Below, piece after piece: positions 22,801 through 32,921 of a stretch of 54,472 nt of DNA. Source of the stretch: Collimonas silvisoli. GTDB taxonomy: Bacteria; Pseudomonadota; Gammaproteobacteria; Burkholderiales; Burkholderiaceae_D. The stretch is from assembly GCF_018305005.1 (NCBI RefSeq), contig NZ_JAGQEG010000035.1, forward strand, positions 1 through 54,472, given 5' to 3'. The translations under genes and the position numbers were made by a program. Position 1 is the stretch's first letter. Each line of letters begins with the position of its first letter. The notes under the pieces were generated by a model. It was not told where the DNA came from, made no database searches, and saw nothing but the letters and a program-made list of their open reading frames with translations.

Positions 22801-23385
22801 CGTTTGCTCAAGACCGATCTGCCCGAAGCAGAGGCGGAAGAAGGGAAAGAGGCGGCCGAGGTGCCGTCAGCCAAGTTGCTGGAACTATTGGAAATGGTGG
22901 ACGAGTTGCGCCAGGAAGACAGGCGGATTCTGGTGTTTTCGCAATTTACCAGTATGCTGACGCTGATTGCCGCCGAACTGCGGCAGCGCGATATCGGCTA
23001 TGCCTTGCTGACCGGCGCCACGCTGGATCGGGCCGAGGCGGTGCGCAGCTTCCAGGAAGGCGAAGTGCCGGTGTTCCTGATCAGCCTGAAGGCCGGCGGC
23101 GTCGGCCTCAACCTGACCGCGGCGGATACCGTAATTCACTACGATCCATGGTGGAATCCAGCGGCGGAAAGCCAGGCTACCGACAGAGCCTGGCGCATCG
23201 GCCAGGACAAGCCGGTATTCGTGTACAAGCTGATTGCCAAAGGCACGGTAGAGGAAAGCATCCAGTTGCTGCAGCAGAAGAAAGCCGATCTGGCGCGGGC
23301 CATGCTGTCTCCCGAAGGTGAAACCCAGAATATCGGTTTGACGCAAGACGATTTACAGGCAATTTTTGCCCCCTTGTCCGAGTGA
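19900..23385 (+). CDS. SWIM zinc finger SNF2-family DEAD/DEAH helicase
   Basis: An 1161-residue SNF2-type ATPase. A SWIM zinc finger is near residues 70-80, with Cys70, Cys72, Cys78 and His80 in CSCPVGSNCKH. About 500 poorly defined residues follow. The ATPase core starts with GVLADDMGLGKTVQTLA (Walker A, about 707-723) and continues with LILDEAHYIKNP (DEAH at 809-812), LTGTPVENHLGELW, then the second RecA lobe with VFSQFTSML, SLKAGGVGLNLTAAD and QATDRAWRIGQDK. Such bacterial proteins are related to RapA/HepA and move along duplex DNA; their roles are mostly unassigned. It sits in the same direction between aroA and cmk with 10-base spacing, probably in the operon. Confidence 0.9.
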   Translation: MNLTLADVRDVLHQATYDRGQEYVRQRRVLAVEQDGDVLNARVQGSGSNIYQQEITLSVFRDTPDIDSVCSCPVGSNCKHVAAALIEYLQRPSTDQLAVPVDELSLPQPAAPAKPALAPKSNLTPVLARPMEAWLTRVESEIAVAGSAPAQPSGLRQKAATHQVLFVLSAAYNGKKAVLHLCKAQQRPNGQFLSAQPATDVPRLLSDPAVFVRPEDRDLIGLFVAQNDGNHAQHAACELSGKLGAQLLRALLQQQRLLWANSLADLAKGTAYPLQLAATRCASLAWHEAVDDSRDAARDRWQLGWQFEAEPEADAEIKSSYTRKNLDYLLPTEPPWYVDNLSCGELLLPHLDTRISSKALNDLVIQAPLLDPDDRLTVAQQLLSQGLNDVIPFPPQVPQTIRKNIAPQPLLVLGSLPSVSNPLMQDFAELHFRYDGEIVSTQFTPALSRNTPAGIEQIVRNQEAESAFKQALMMLGMQPLQGTQHPLAMMPGMFMQPDQASWLRFAKEGLPSLAAQGWQIDKRAEYRFDVVAVEDWYAEIDEAVDQPANTSFDLELGIVVNHQRVPLLPLLVDLIRQAPQDFDPRNMAQRDDQDELLVRLSDGVHVAMPWGRIKPILNTLGELYFAEKSDGPVRLSALDAARLAELDAGAKLRWVGGDRLRSMGQKLHTFGGVRKIAAPAGLQATLRDYQLDGLAWMQFLREYDLAGVLADDMGLGKTVQTLAHILVEKQSGRLTAPALVIAPTSLMDNWQQEAVRFAPELRVLVLQGKQRLEQFEQIAQFDLVLTTYALLPRDEERWRQHVFHLLILDEAHYIKNPRSKVAQSAALLNARHRLCLTGTPVENHLGELWAQFHFLLPGLLGDEKTFNRDFRQPIEKQGDATRRTLLSRRIKPFLLRRTKDKVAKELPPKTEMLRSVALSGAQRDLYENVRLVMDKKVREEVAKKGVARSHIVILEALLKLRQACCDPRLLKTDLPEAEAEEGKEAAEVPSAKLLELLEMVDELRQEDRRILVFSQFTSMLTLIAAELRQRDIGYALLTGATLDRAEAVRSFQEGEVPVFLISLKAGGVGLNLTAADTVIHYDPWWNPAAESQATDRAWRIGQDKPVFVYKLIAKGTVEESIQLLQQKKADLARAMLSPEGETQNIGLTQDDLQAIFAPLSE

Positions 23386-23438
23386 CGGCTGCGTTTCATG
23401 CTGGCAATAATTTTCAATAATAACCATCGAATGCTCCT

Positions 23439-24110
23439 ATGCCTAATCCCCACATCCCTGTTATCACGATCGATGGCCCAACGGCGTCCGGCAAAGGCAC
23501 GGTGGCGCAGAGGGTTGCGCAGCACCTGGGTTTTCATTATCTCGACTCCGGCGCCCTGTATCGGCTGACGGCCTTGTCCGTGATACGGCGCGATACGCCG
23601 CTGGACGATGAACATGCCTTGGCCAAGGCTGCCGAGCATTTGCATTGCCATTTCAACGGCGCCCATATTTTCCTGGCGAACGAGGATGTATCGAATGCTA
23701 TCCGGGCCGAAGAAGTCGGTAATCTAGCCTCGAAAATTGCCGCCATACCAACAGTCAGGCAAGCATTGTTCGGCCTGCAGTTAAGCTTTCGGCAACATCC
23801 TGGGCTGGTCGCCGATGGCCGTGACATGGGCACGGTGATTTTCCCGCACGCCGGTTTGAAAGTATTTTTGACCGCCAGCGTCGAGGCCAGAGCCGAACGG
23901 CGCTATAAGCAATTGATTGACAAGGGTTTTTCTGCTAATATGGAAGACCTCTCAAAGGATTTGGCGGAGCGTGATGCGCGCGATAGCAACCGCAGCTCGG
24001 CGCCGTTAAAGGCCGCGGAAGGGGCGTATTTGCTGGATACTTCTGCAATGACTGCCGATCAGGCGGTCGAACAAGTACTCCGTTGGTACGCTGCTACCAA
24101 GCCAATCTGA
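23439..24110 (+). CDS. cmk: cytidylate kinase
   Basis: A 223-residue kinase that phosphorylates CMP and dCMP with ATP. The P loop is [15 protein letters not shown] (residues 9-23). The CMP-specific region includes [26 protein letters not shown] and the lid [14 protein letters not shown]. Length is normal. It precedes rpsA as in many proteobacteria. Confidence 0.97.
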   Translation: MPNPHIPVITIDGPTASGKGTVAQRVAQHLGFHYLDSGALYRLTALSVIRRDTPLDDEHALAKAAEHLHCHFNGAHIFLANEDVSNAIRAEEVGNLASKIAAIPTVRQALFGLQLSFRQHPGLVADGRDMGTVIFPHAGLKVFLTASVEARAERRYKQLIDKGFSANMEDLSKDLAERDARDSNRSSAPLKAAEGAYLLDTSAMTADQAVEQVLRWYAATKPI

Positions 24111-24146
24111 ATGAAGTCGTGAGGGGTGTTTAAGTCTCAGGCATTA

Positions 24147-24187
24147 ATTAATACGTTTTTTATTAATATTTTTATTAATACGTTTTT
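24147..24187 (+). repeat. direct repeat ATTAATACGTTTTT in the rpsA leader
   Basis: The 14-base sequence ATTAATACGTTTTT occurs at 24147-24160 and 24174-24187, 27 bases apart, with another TTAATATTTTT between them. The region is strongly AT-rich and lies 120-160 bases before rpsA. It could be a promoter-linked UP-like element or protein-binding site. Confidence 0.6.
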
Positions 24188-24306
24188 GCAGTACCTTGGT
24201 GTTCGGTCTGACGCAAAGTCTGGCCGGACGTTGAAAAACCTAACCCTTTATTGACCGCATCCTAGTAAATACCTTGCGCGGCAATACTGGCCAACTAGTC
24301 AAAACT

Positions 24307-26019
<1,713 letters not shown>

Positions 26020-26047
26020 GCAATAACTAAGTGAGCGAGTCAAGCTA

Positions 26048-26353
26048 ATGACAAAGTCGGAGCTGATTGCCCGCTTGGCCGAGCGTTATCCGCAGCTGGT
26101 AGCTAAAGATGCGGATTACGCGGTGAAAACCATACTCGATGCGATGACGGATGCCTTGGCAACCGGCCAGCGTATCGAGATTCGTGGGTTTGGCAGTTTT
26201 GCGCTGAATCGGCGGCCGCCGCGGATCGGACGCAATCCCAAGTCCGGCGACAAAGTGATGGTGCCCGAAAAACGGGTGCCGCATTTCAAGCCTGGCAAGG
26301 AATTGCGCGAACGGGTCGATGCGATGGTCGGGCAACCGATTCAAGAAGACTGA
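26048..26353 (+). CDS. ihfB: integration host factor subunit beta
   Basis: A 101-residue DNA-bending protein of the HU/IHF family, which pairs with IhfA. The start [17 protein letters not shown] and the DNA-arm region [20 protein letters not shown] with the intercalating Pro-containing loop are diagnostic. It follows rpsA by 28 bases, the conserved order, and a strong terminator closes the transcript. Confidence 0.97.
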   Translation: MTKSELIARLAERYPQLVAKDADYAVKTILDAMTDALATGQRIEIRGFGSFALNRRPPRIGRNPKSGDKVMVPEKRVPHFKPGKELRERVDAMVGQPIQED

Positions 26354-26394
26354 GTTGTAGTTGCTGAGTTAGTGTTAGTGCGTGAGCAAAATCG

Positions 26395-26423
26395 AAACGG
26401 CATCTTCGGATGCCGTTTTTTTT
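26395..26423 (+). terminator. rpsA-ihfB terminator
   Basis: The 10-base stem AAACGGCATC/GATGCCGTTT is closed by a TTCG tetraloop and continues into a run of T. It lies 42 bases after ihfB. Confidence 0.92.
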
Positions 26424-26562
26424 CACGTACAATTTCGCATCGTTTAAAGTTATATTGTTTGTGTATTAGTTGTGAATTTGTAAAAATGGCAAGAGTAAAG
26501 CCAGCCAACTGCAAAGTAGCTCGCCTGCTACCCACTATTACTCAATCGCACGGAAAGGCATC

Positions 26563-26877
26563 ATGAAAATTATTTCCCGAATTCTTTCGATCTTGCTCTT
26601 TATTGTATTTTTCGGATTCGCTTTGCAAAACAAAGGTAACGTCGATCTCCAGTTCTTCCCTGGCACGACCATGCAAGGGCCGTTGGTATTGTTTCTGCTG
26701 GGTTTCTTTGTTTTTGGCGCGATCCTTGGCGTGCTGGCGATGGCACCATCCGTATTCCGTCACCGCCGCAACGCCGCAAAGACAAAAAAAGCGCTGACTT
26801 CCATGCAAAAAGAGCAGGAAGCACAACGGCTGGCCGAGTCACAAGCACCGCAACCGGACAGCATCAAGAATATATAA
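26563..26877 (+). CDS. lapA: LapA family membrane protein (DUF1049)
   Basis: A 104-residue inner membrane protein with two membrane segments (about 5-22 and 42-64) and a basic, charged C-terminal tail. The motif FALQNKGNVDLQFFPG between the two segments is typical of LapA/YciS. LapA works with LapB in controlling LPS synthesis. GGAAAGG precedes the ATG. It is followed by lapB, the usual pair. Confidence 0.9.
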   Translation: MKIISRILSILLFIVFFGFALQNKGNVDLQFFPGTTMQGPLVLFLLGFFVFGAILGVLAMAPSVFRHRRNAAKTKKALTSMQKEQEAQRLAESQAPQPDSIKNI

Positions 26878-26994
26878 TGCCGCTAAGTATCAAATTGAGT
26901 GAGCCGTTGTCATTGCAACGGCAGCTTCGATTTGCCGGCATTTTTACACCTGGGTTTTAGCTAAGGCTCAGGTCACGCATAAAGCACAGCCCGT

Positions 26995-28170
26995 ATGGAA
27001 TTTGAAATTTGGTGGTTACTCGGTATCCCGGTCTTTTTTGGATTAGGCTGGATCGCCGCACGGGTCGATATCAATCAGCTGATATCCGAGTCACGCAGTT
27101 TGCCCCGTGGTTATTTCAAGGGGTTGAATTTCCTGCTCAATGAGCAGCCGGACAAGGCCATCGATGCCTTTATCGAAATCGTCAAGCTTGATCCTGAAAC
27201 CGCCGAGCTGCATTTCGCACTAGGCAACCTGTTCCGCCGCCGCGGCGAAACCGAGCGCGCCATCCGGGTGCACCAGAACTTGCTGGCGCGTCCCGATCTG
27301 GCGCAAGAACATCGCCTGCACGCTCAATATGAACTGGGGCAGGATTACCTGAAAGCCGGTTTGCTGGATCGCGCCGAAGAGAGTTTCAATTTACTCGCCG
27401 GCAGCCAATACGGCGCGCAAGCAGGGCGCGCCTTGCTGGAAATTTATCAGCGCGAAAAAGAATGGCTGCGGGCGATCGAGGCGGCCCAGACCTTGCAGCA
27501 ATCGGGCGCCGGCGGCCGGCAAAAGGAAATCGCGCAGTTTTATTGCGAGCTGGCGCAAGATGAATTGGTGGACGGTCACCCCGAAGCCGCCATGTCCTTG
27601 CTAGAAAAAGCCTTAAGCAATGACCGCAACAGCGTGCGCGCCACCATGTTGCTGGGCGACGTGCATCTGGCGCAGGGCGACGTTGAGGCGGCCTTGCAGG
27701 TTTGGCGCCGGGTCGAGCAGCAAAGCGTGCCGCATGTGGCGCTGGTGGCGCAGCGTCTGATGGATGGCTATCGCGCTGTTGGGCGGCCGCATGAAGGCGT
27801 CAGCTTGCTGCGCTCTTATCTGGCCGAAGCATCTTCCATCGATCTGCTGGAAGTGGTGTTCAAGGCGGTGCTGGAGCTGGATGGCGTGGAAGCCACCAAT
27901 CAGCTGGTGAGCGATGAGCTGCGGCGTACGCCGACCTTGCTCGGGCTGGATAAACTGCTGGAAGCGCGCCTGATGAAAATAACGCCGGAAATGCATACCG
28001 AGCTGTCGGTAGTCAAGAACCTGGTGCATGGCTATACCCAGAAACTGGCGCGCTACCAGTGTAGTCACTGTGGTTTCAAGGCGCGCCAATTCTATTGGCA
28101 ATGCCCTGGTTGCAGCCGATGGGAAACCTATCCGCCGCGTCGTACTGAAGAGTTGAATGTAATGAATTAA
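26995..28170 (+). CDS. lapB: lipopolysaccharide assembly protein LapB
   Basis: A 391-residue protein (YciM) with an N-terminal membrane anchor (about residues 4-20), nine or so tetratricopeptide-like helical repeats (about 40-340), and a C-terminal rubredoxin-like zinc site of two CxxC motifs (CSHC and CPGC). LapB controls LpxC turnover through FtsH and so sets LPS levels. It lies 117 bases after lapA; a 7-base hairpin GCCGTTG/CAACGGC sits in the gap at 26903-26922. Ugd and the heptose kinase follow, in line with an LPS role. Confidence 0.94.
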   Translation: MEFEIWWLLGIPVFFGLGWIAARVDINQLISESRSLPRGYFKGLNFLLNEQPDKAIDAFIEIVKLDPETAELHFALGNLFRRRGETERAIRVHQNLLARPDLAQEHRLHAQYELGQDYLKAGLLDRAEESFNLLAGSQYGAQAGRALLEIYQREKEWLRAIEAAQTLQQSGAGGRQKEIAQFYCELAQDELVDGHPEAAMSLLEKALSNDRNSVRATMLLGDVHLAQGDVEAALQVWRRVEQQSVPHVALVAQRLMDGYRAVGRPHEGVSLLRSYLAEASSIDLLEVVFKAVLELDGVEATNQLVSDELRRTPTLLGLDKLLEARLMKITPEMHTELSVVKNLVHGYTQKLARYQCSHCGFKARQFYWQCPGCSRWETYPPRRTEELNVMN

Positions 28171-28244
28171 ATCGGCTGGCCCGTAATGAAAATGGCAGTC
28201 GCATGGCGATTGCCGGGGTCAGCGTAGCGCTTTCACGGAATAAC

Positions 28245-29627
28245 ATGAAAATTACTATTATCGGTACCGGTTATGTCGGTTTGGTCACTGGAGCTTGCCT
28301 GGCCGAATTGGGCAACGATGTATTTTGCCTGGACCTCGATCAACGCAAGATCGCCTTGCTGAATGGCGGCGGCATACCGATCCACGAACCGGGCCTGGCT
28401 GAGATCGTCAGCCGTAACCGTGCAGCCGGACGCCTGCATTTCTCCACCGACATCGCCGCCAGCGTGGCGCACGGCCAGGTGCAGTTTATTGCGGTGGGTA
28501 CGCCGCCGGATGAAGACGGCTCCGCCGATCTGCAATACGTGTTGGCCGCGGCGCGCAACATCGGTAAATACATGAACGGCTTCAAGGTGATTGTCGACAA
28601 GTCGACGGTGCCAGTAGGTACTGCCGACAAAGTGACGGCAGCGATCCAGGCCGAACTGGGCGCACGCCAGTTGAGCTGCGAGGCGCTGCAATTTTCCGTC
28701 GTCTCCAATCCGGAGTTCTTGAAAGAGGGCGCCGCAGTTGAAGACTTCATGCGCCCCGACCGCATCGTCATCGGTTGCGACGAGAGCGCCTCAGGCCAGC
28801 AGGCACAAGCGCTGATGAAGCAGTTGTACCTGCCATTCAATCGTAACCACGAACGTACTTTCTGGATGGATGTGCGTTCCGCCGAATTCACCAAATACGC
28901 AGCGAACGCCATGCTGGCGACCCGCATTTCATTCATGAACGAGTTGGCCAATCTGGCCGACAAGGTAGGCGCCGACATCGAAGCCGTGCGCCACGGTATC
29001 GGCTCCGATCCACGCATAGGCTACAGCTTCCTGTATGCCGGCTGCGGTTATGGCGGTTCCTGTTTCCCCAAGGATGTGCAGGCGCTGGAGCGGACCGCGC
29101 GCGACTATGGGCAGGAATTGCTGATCTTGCGCGCAGTGGAACAAGTCAATAACAACCAGAAGCATGTGCTGGGCCAAAAGATTACCGAGCGTTTTGGCGT
29201 AGACTTGAGCGGTAAGCATTTTGCTTTATGGGGCCTGGCTTTCAAACCGAATACCGATGACATGCGAGAAGCTTCATCGCGCGTGCTGTTGGGTGAACTG
29301 ATCGGGCGCGGCGCCACGGTGGCGGTGCATGACCCGGTTGCGATGACGGAGGCGCAGCGTGTGCTGGAGCTGGATTTTGCCGCAACCCCCGGCGCTTTTG
29401 AGCGCATACGGTTCTGCGAAAATCAGACCGATGCCTTGCAAAATGCCGATGCACTGATGATCGTTACGGAATGGAAGACCTTCCGCAGTCCCGACTTCGA
29501 TCAGCTTAAGACGCTGCTGAAAGCACCGATAGTGTTCGACGGCCGCAATTTGTATGAACCGGAAGTGATGCGCGAGCTCGGTTTCGAATATTACGGTATC
29601 GGCCGTTCGATGCTGGCGCGTGGATAA
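28245..29627 (+). CDS. ugd: UDP-glucose 6-dehydrogenase
   Basis: A 460-residue NAD-dependent enzyme making UDP-glucuronate for surface polysaccharides or aminoarabinose. The NAD site is [20 protein letters not shown]. The substrate-binding region [12 protein letters not shown] and the catalytic Cys in [17 protein letters not shown] are clear. The ATG at 28245 has a GGA shortly upstream; the frame extends to 28203, which I reject. The next gene starts at or just after its end. Confidence 0.95.
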   Translation: MKITIIGTGYVGLVTGACLAELGNDVFCLDLDQRKIALLNGGGIPIHEPGLAEIVSRNRAAGRLHFSTDIAASVAHGQVQFIAVGTPPDEDGSADLQYVLAAARNIGKYMNGFKVIVDKSTVPVGTADKVTAAIQAELGARQLSCEALQFSVVSNPEFLKEGAAVEDFMRPDRIVIGCDESASGQQAQALMKQLYLPFNRNHERTFWMDVRSAEFTKYAANAMLATRISFMNELANLADKVGADIEAVRHGIGSDPRIGYSFLYAGCGYGGSCFPKDVQALERTARDYGQELLILRAVEQVNNNQKHVLGQKITERFGVDLSGKHFALWGLAFKPNTDDMREASSRVLLGELIGRGATVAVHDPVAMTEAQRVLELDFAATPGAFERIRFCENQTDALQNADALMIVTEWKTFRSPDFDQLKTLLKAPIVFDGRNLYEPEVMRELGFEYYGIGRSMLARG

Positions 29628-29631
29628 GACG

Positions 29632-30573
29632 ATGAGTAAACCTGCCTACAAGCTGCCTGCTTCATTTGAAAATGTCCGGATCCTGGTGGTCGGCGACGTC
29701 ATGCTGGATCGTTACTGGTTCGGCGAAGTCAGCCGGATTTCGCCGGAAGCGCCGGTGCCCGTGGTCCGTATTGAACGGCGCGAAGAACGTCTGGGCGGCG
29801 CCGCCAACGTGGCGCGCAATATCGCCACTCTGGGCGGCGGCGCCGGTTTGCTGGGGGTGGTGGGCCAGGACGAAGCCGGCGACACCGTCGACAGCATGCT
29901 GAGCGAGATGGGGGTCAACAGTTTCCTGACCAGAGATCAGACCATCTCGACCATCATCAAGTTGCGCGTGATAGGCCGCCAGCAGCAATTGCTGCGCATC
30001 GATTTTGAAGAGGCGCCGACCGATGCCGTGCTGCGCGATAAACTGACGCGTTTCAATACCTTGCTGCCGCAATATCAGGTGATAGTCTTGTCCGACTACG
30101 CCAAAGGCAGCCTGGTCAACGTGGCGGACATGATTGCCGCTGCCAGGCAAGCCGGGAAATGCATTCTGGTCGATCCCAAGGGCGACGATTTCTCGCGCTA
30201 TGTCGGCGCCACCGTCCTGACGCCGAACAAGTCGGAGATGATCCGCATCGTCGGCAGCTGGAAGAACGAAGAAGAGCTGACTGCGAAGGCGCAGAAATTG
30301 CGCACCTCCCTGCAACTCGATGCGCTGCTGTTGACGCGCTCGGAAGAGGGAATGAGTTTGTATACCGAGAAGGAAATCAGGCATTTCCCAGCCATGGCGC
30401 GCGAGGTATATGACGTCTCCGGCGCCGGCGATACCGTGATTGCCACGCTGGCAGTGATGCTGGGTGCGGGTTTGCCAATTGCCGACGCCGTCGCGCTGGC
30501 GAATCGCGCCGGCGGCATTGTGGTCGGCAAACTCGGTACGGCAACCGTCAGCCGCGACGAGTTGCTAGGATAG
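29632..30573 (+). CDS. rfaE1: D-glycero-beta-D-manno-heptose-7-phosphate kinase
   Basis: A ribokinase-fold protein of about 313 residues corresponding to the N-terminal kinase half of HldE. It phosphorylates heptose-7-phosphate for LPS inner core synthesis. Motifs are VVGDVMLDRYWFGEV, RLGGAANVARNIATLGG and the anion-hole DVSGAGDTVIATLAV. The adenylyltransferase half of HldE is missing; in beta-proteobacteria that part is a separate gene elsewhere. The start may be the ATG at 29632 or a GTG at 29620 that overlaps the ugd stop. Confidence 0.93.
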   Translation: MSKPAYKLPASFENVRILVVGDVMLDRYWFGEVSRISPEAPVPVVRIERREERLGGAANVARNIATLGGGAGLLGVVGQDEAGDTVDSMLSEMGVNSFLTRDQTISTIIKLRVIGRQQQLLRIDFEEAPTDAVLRDKLTRFNTLLPQYQVIVLSDYAKGSLVNVADMIAAARQAGKCILVDPKGDDFSRYVGATVLTPNKSEMIRIVGSWKNEEELTAKAQKLRTSLQLDALLLTRSEEGMSLYTEKEIRHFPAMAREVYDVSGAGDTVIATLAVMLGAGLPIADAVALANRAGGIVVGKLGTATVSRDELLG

Positions 30574-30657
30574 TGCTTCTTCATTTGCGCAGCATCGCCC
30601 TGAGCTAAGTCAACTCTTGTTTGTGGTGTAAACGTCAATTTTCCATGTATCCGTGAC

Positions 30658-30686
30658 TATAATCAACCAGACGTTTTCGCGTCTGG
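30658..30686 (+). promoter_or_regulatory. promoter -10 box and 5' hairpin before the ComEA-like gene
   Basis: A perfect TATAAT stands at 30658-30663; no good -35 box could be fixed. Four bases on, CCAGACG (30667-30673) pairs with CGTCTGG (30680-30686) around a 6-base loop. A GGGAGAAAG ribosome site and the ATG at 30730 follow. The hairpin would be at the very start of the transcript, where it could protect the 5' end. Confidence 0.45.
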
Positions 30687-30729
30687 CTGATCGCTTCAGT
30701 CACCAACACATTCATGGGAGAAAGACGAA

Positions 30730-31041
30730 ATGCTGAAAAAATTATTGCTGATAGTTTGCATGTTGATGGCCACCGTCAGTTTTGCTCAGGTCGATGTCAA
30801 TAAGGGTGATCCGGCTGCCTTGGGCAGTATCAAGGGTATCGGCCCCGCCACCGCCAAGCGTATTGTCGATGAACGCAGCAAAGGCGGCAATTTCAAAGAC
30901 TGGACCGATTTCGAAAGCCGCGTATCAGGCATAGGCGAGAAAAAATCCGTCAAGTTGTCGCAAGCCGGTTTGCTGGTAAACGGCAAGCCGAAGAGCGGGG
31001 AGGCAGCAACGCCCACCAAAACTGCCGCCAAGAGCAAATAG
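30730..31041 (+). CDS. ComEA-like helix-hairpin-helix DNA-binding protein
   Basis: A 103-residue exported protein. A signal peptide MLKKLLLIVCMLMATVSFAQ is followed by a helix-hairpin-helix domain: VDVNKGDPAALGSIKGIGPA and IVDERSKGGNFKDWTDFESR, then GIGEKKSVKL. ComEA-type proteins bind incoming DNA in the periplasm during natural transformation. The tail is a Lys/Ala-rich segment. It lacks the membrane anchor of Gram-positive ComEA, as is usual in Gram-negatives. No other competence gene is in the window. Confidence 0.88.
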   Translation: MLKKLLLIVCMLMATVSFAQVDVNKGDPAALGSIKGIGPATAKRIVDERSKGGNFKDWTDFESRVSGIGEKKSVKLSQAGLLVNGKPKSGEAATPTKTAAKSK

Positions 31042-31087
31042 GAGGTCCATCCAATCCCGGTGGATAAAATGCGTAGTGAGTTTGCCT

Positions 31088-31121
31088 GGCCCCGTCTTTG
31101 ATTCCGGGGCTTTTTCTTTTC
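31088..31121 (+). terminator. terminator after the ComEA-like gene
   Basis: GCCCCG pairs with CGGGGC around a 10-base loop and TTTTTCTTTT follows. It separates the ComEA-like gene from cysM. Confidence 0.85.
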
Positions 31122-31236
31122 TGGGAGGGCTTGTGAGCCAGCCAAGTAGCGTAAGCATCCGGTTTGTCAGGCTTTCATACGCGTAGCAAAGTCTCATATT
31201 AAAATGGACTCTTTGCACAAGACGCTTGATCACACT

Positions 31237-32139
31237 ATGCCTTATCTGACTATCGAAGACACAATCGGCAATACGCCTCTGGTACAACTCAAACGTATCC
31301 CCGGCAGCGACGCCAAGCAGCGAAATAACATTATCCTGGGCAAGATGGAGGGCAATAATCCCGCCGGATCGGTGAAAGACCGGCCGGCATTGTCGATGAT
31401 CAAACGCGCTGAGGAGCGTGGCCGGATAAAGCCCGGCGACACCTTGATTGAGGCAACCAGCGGCAACACCGGCATTGCGCTGGCGATGGTGGCGGCCATG
31501 CGCGGCTACAAGATGGTGCTGCTGATGCCGGAAAACCTGAGCGAAGAACGGCGTCAAAGCATGGCGGCGTATGGCGCCAAGATCATTCTGACGCCCAAGA
31601 CCGGCGGTATGGAATATGCGCGCGACTTGGCTGAAAAGATGCAGAAAGATGGCGAGGGGCTAATTCTCGACCAGTTTGCCAATCCGGATAATACGCTGGC
31701 GCACTACGAAACCACCGGCCCGGAAATCTGGCGCGACACTGAAGGACGCATCACCCATTTTGTGAGTGCAATGGGCACTACCGGCACCATCATGGGTGTT
31801 TCTACTTATCTGAAGGAACAGAATCAGGCCATTCGCATTATCGGCGCACAACCGGAGGAAGGTTCGCAAATCCCGGGCATCAGAAAATGGCCGGAAGCCT
31901 ATCTGCCAAAAATATTCGATCGTTCGAGAGTGGACCAGATTGAGTCAGTCAGTCAGGCCGCGTCCGAACATATGGCGCGCAGACTGGCGAGTGAAGAGGG
32001 GATTTTCTGCGGGATATCCGCAGCGGGAGCTTGCGAGATAGCGTTAAGGATCTCGCAGCAAGTAGAAAACGCGACGATTGTTTTCGTCGTTTGCGATCGG
32101 GGCGACCGCTACTTGTCTACCGGCGTCTTCCCTGCCTAA
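31237..32139 (+). CDS. cysM: cysteine synthase B
   Basis: A PLP enzyme of about 300 residues that makes cysteine from O-acetylserine and sulfide or thiosulfate. The N-terminal TIEDTIGNTPLVQL, the PLP lysine in NNPAGSVKDRPAL, the phosphate cup EATSGNTGIALA and GTTGTIMG are all present. The substitution of the CysK loop by the shorter CysM-like sequence supports CysM. The ATG at 31237 (MPYLTIED) is preferred to 31204, though neither has a clear ribosome site. It ends convergent with the small HTH gene. Confidence 0.93.
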   Translation: MPYLTIEDTIGNTPLVQLKRIPGSDAKQRNNIILGKMEGNNPAGSVKDRPALSMIKRAEERGRIKPGDTLIEATSGNTGIALAMVAAMRGYKMVLLMPENLSEERRQSMAAYGAKIILTPKTGGMEYARDLAEKMQKDGEGLILDQFANPDNTLAHYETTGPEIWRDTEGRITHFVSAMGTTGTIMGVSTYLKEQNQAIRIIGAQPEEGSQIPGIRKWPEAYLPKIFDRSRVDQIESVSQAASEHMARRLASEEGIFCGISAAGACEIALRISQQVENATIVFVVCDRGDRYLSTGVFPA

Positions 32140-32159
32140 AGCAAGGCGCTTCAGGCAGG
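32131..32159. terminator. possible hairpin at the cysM end
   Basis: CCTGCCT and AGGCAGG pair, with an inner AAGC/GCTT extension and one mismatch. It overlaps the cysM stop codon. There is no T run, so it may end transcription only with Rho or mark an mRNA end between two convergent genes. Confidence 0.4.
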
Positions 32160-32178
32160 GGCGGGGGCGATATGCCGA

Positions 32179-32517
32179 TTACTTCAGCTTTTCGGCTTCG
32201 ATCTTGCTCTTTGGCTTGAATTGCTTGTCGCTGATACGGAATTTCTCGCGACGATCGCCCATCAAGGCGCGCAACTCACGAATCGTCAGATCGCTGACTT
32301 CATGCATACGAATCAGCAGCGAGGCGCCAACCGGCAAGCGACGATGACGGATTTTGCTGATGACCGGTGGCGCCACTTCGAGTGAGCGCGAGAGTGCCGC
32401 ATCATTTTTCAAATGCAACTTGTCGATCAACGAATCAAGCAGGTGATTTGGGTCATAGGTCACCTGTTCATCGAGCTTGTTGCTGGTAGGTGCGTCTGGG
32501 GTAGTGTTAATAGTCAT
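32179..32517 (-). CDS. small putative HTH DNA-binding protein
   Basis: A 112-residue protein, family not named with certainty. The middle segment LLDSLIDKLHLKNDAALSRS followed by LEVAPPVISKIRHRRLPVGA reads like a Cro/CI-type helix-turn-helix, with an Ala-Leu first helix and a recognition helix in VISKIRHRR. The C-terminus is rich in Lys and Arg (FKPKSKIEAEKLK). The ATG at 32517 is preferred; the frame extends two codons to a TTG. A long AT-rich spacer lies upstream. Autoregulation is possible but unsupported. Confidence 0.7.
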   Translation of the reverse strand: MTINTTPDAPTSNKLDEQVTYDPNHLLDSLIDKLHLKNDAALSRSLEVAPPVISKIRHRRLPVGASLLIRMHEVSDLTIRELRALMGDRREKFRISDKQFKPKSKIEAEKLK

Positions 32518-32921
32518 AATCAATTGATTCCGTTATCCTAGTTGATATATGGGAAGTGTTTGTGCAATTTGTACCGAACTATTACCAAATGCACCTCCCA
32601 GTTTTATTGGCGAAACTATATGTTTCGTATTTTATACTGATTTTGAGCACATATTTATCATAAAGAAACTCCCTATCTTTTTCTTCATGGAACAGCTGAT
32701 ACTGCTAAGTATATTGCACAGCATCTTGTACATTTGATCGGTAATAAACAACCTACCTCTGTTTAGTGACCAAATATACAAATAAGTTGCACAAGCTCAA
32801 TTTAAAATTTTCTTATTACGATGTCTATTACTATTTAGTAACTTTCCGTAAAAATTGCAAGGAACACCATTTTTACAACATTTTATCGTTAATAAAGTAA
32901 CAATTCAAATTGTTTTCTTTC
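32518..32921. other. AT-rich intergenic spacer
   Basis: About 400 bases of markedly AT-rich DNA lie between the small HTH gene and the DUF1415 gene. There are runs such as TTTAAAATTTTCTTATTACG and TCGTTAATAAAGTAACAATT. The short ORF at 32549-32737 has no ribosome site or recognisable product. It must contain the promoter of the minus-strand HTH gene. Confidence 0.6.

Noticed and set aside
24274-24306. N-terminal extension of ribosomal protein S1
   Set aside because: It begins at a TTG without a ribosome site, and the family start matches the ATG at 24307.
32549-32737. Short ORF in the AT-rich spacer
   Set aside because: No ribosome site, hydrophobic low-information product, and stop-poor only by chance over 62 codons.
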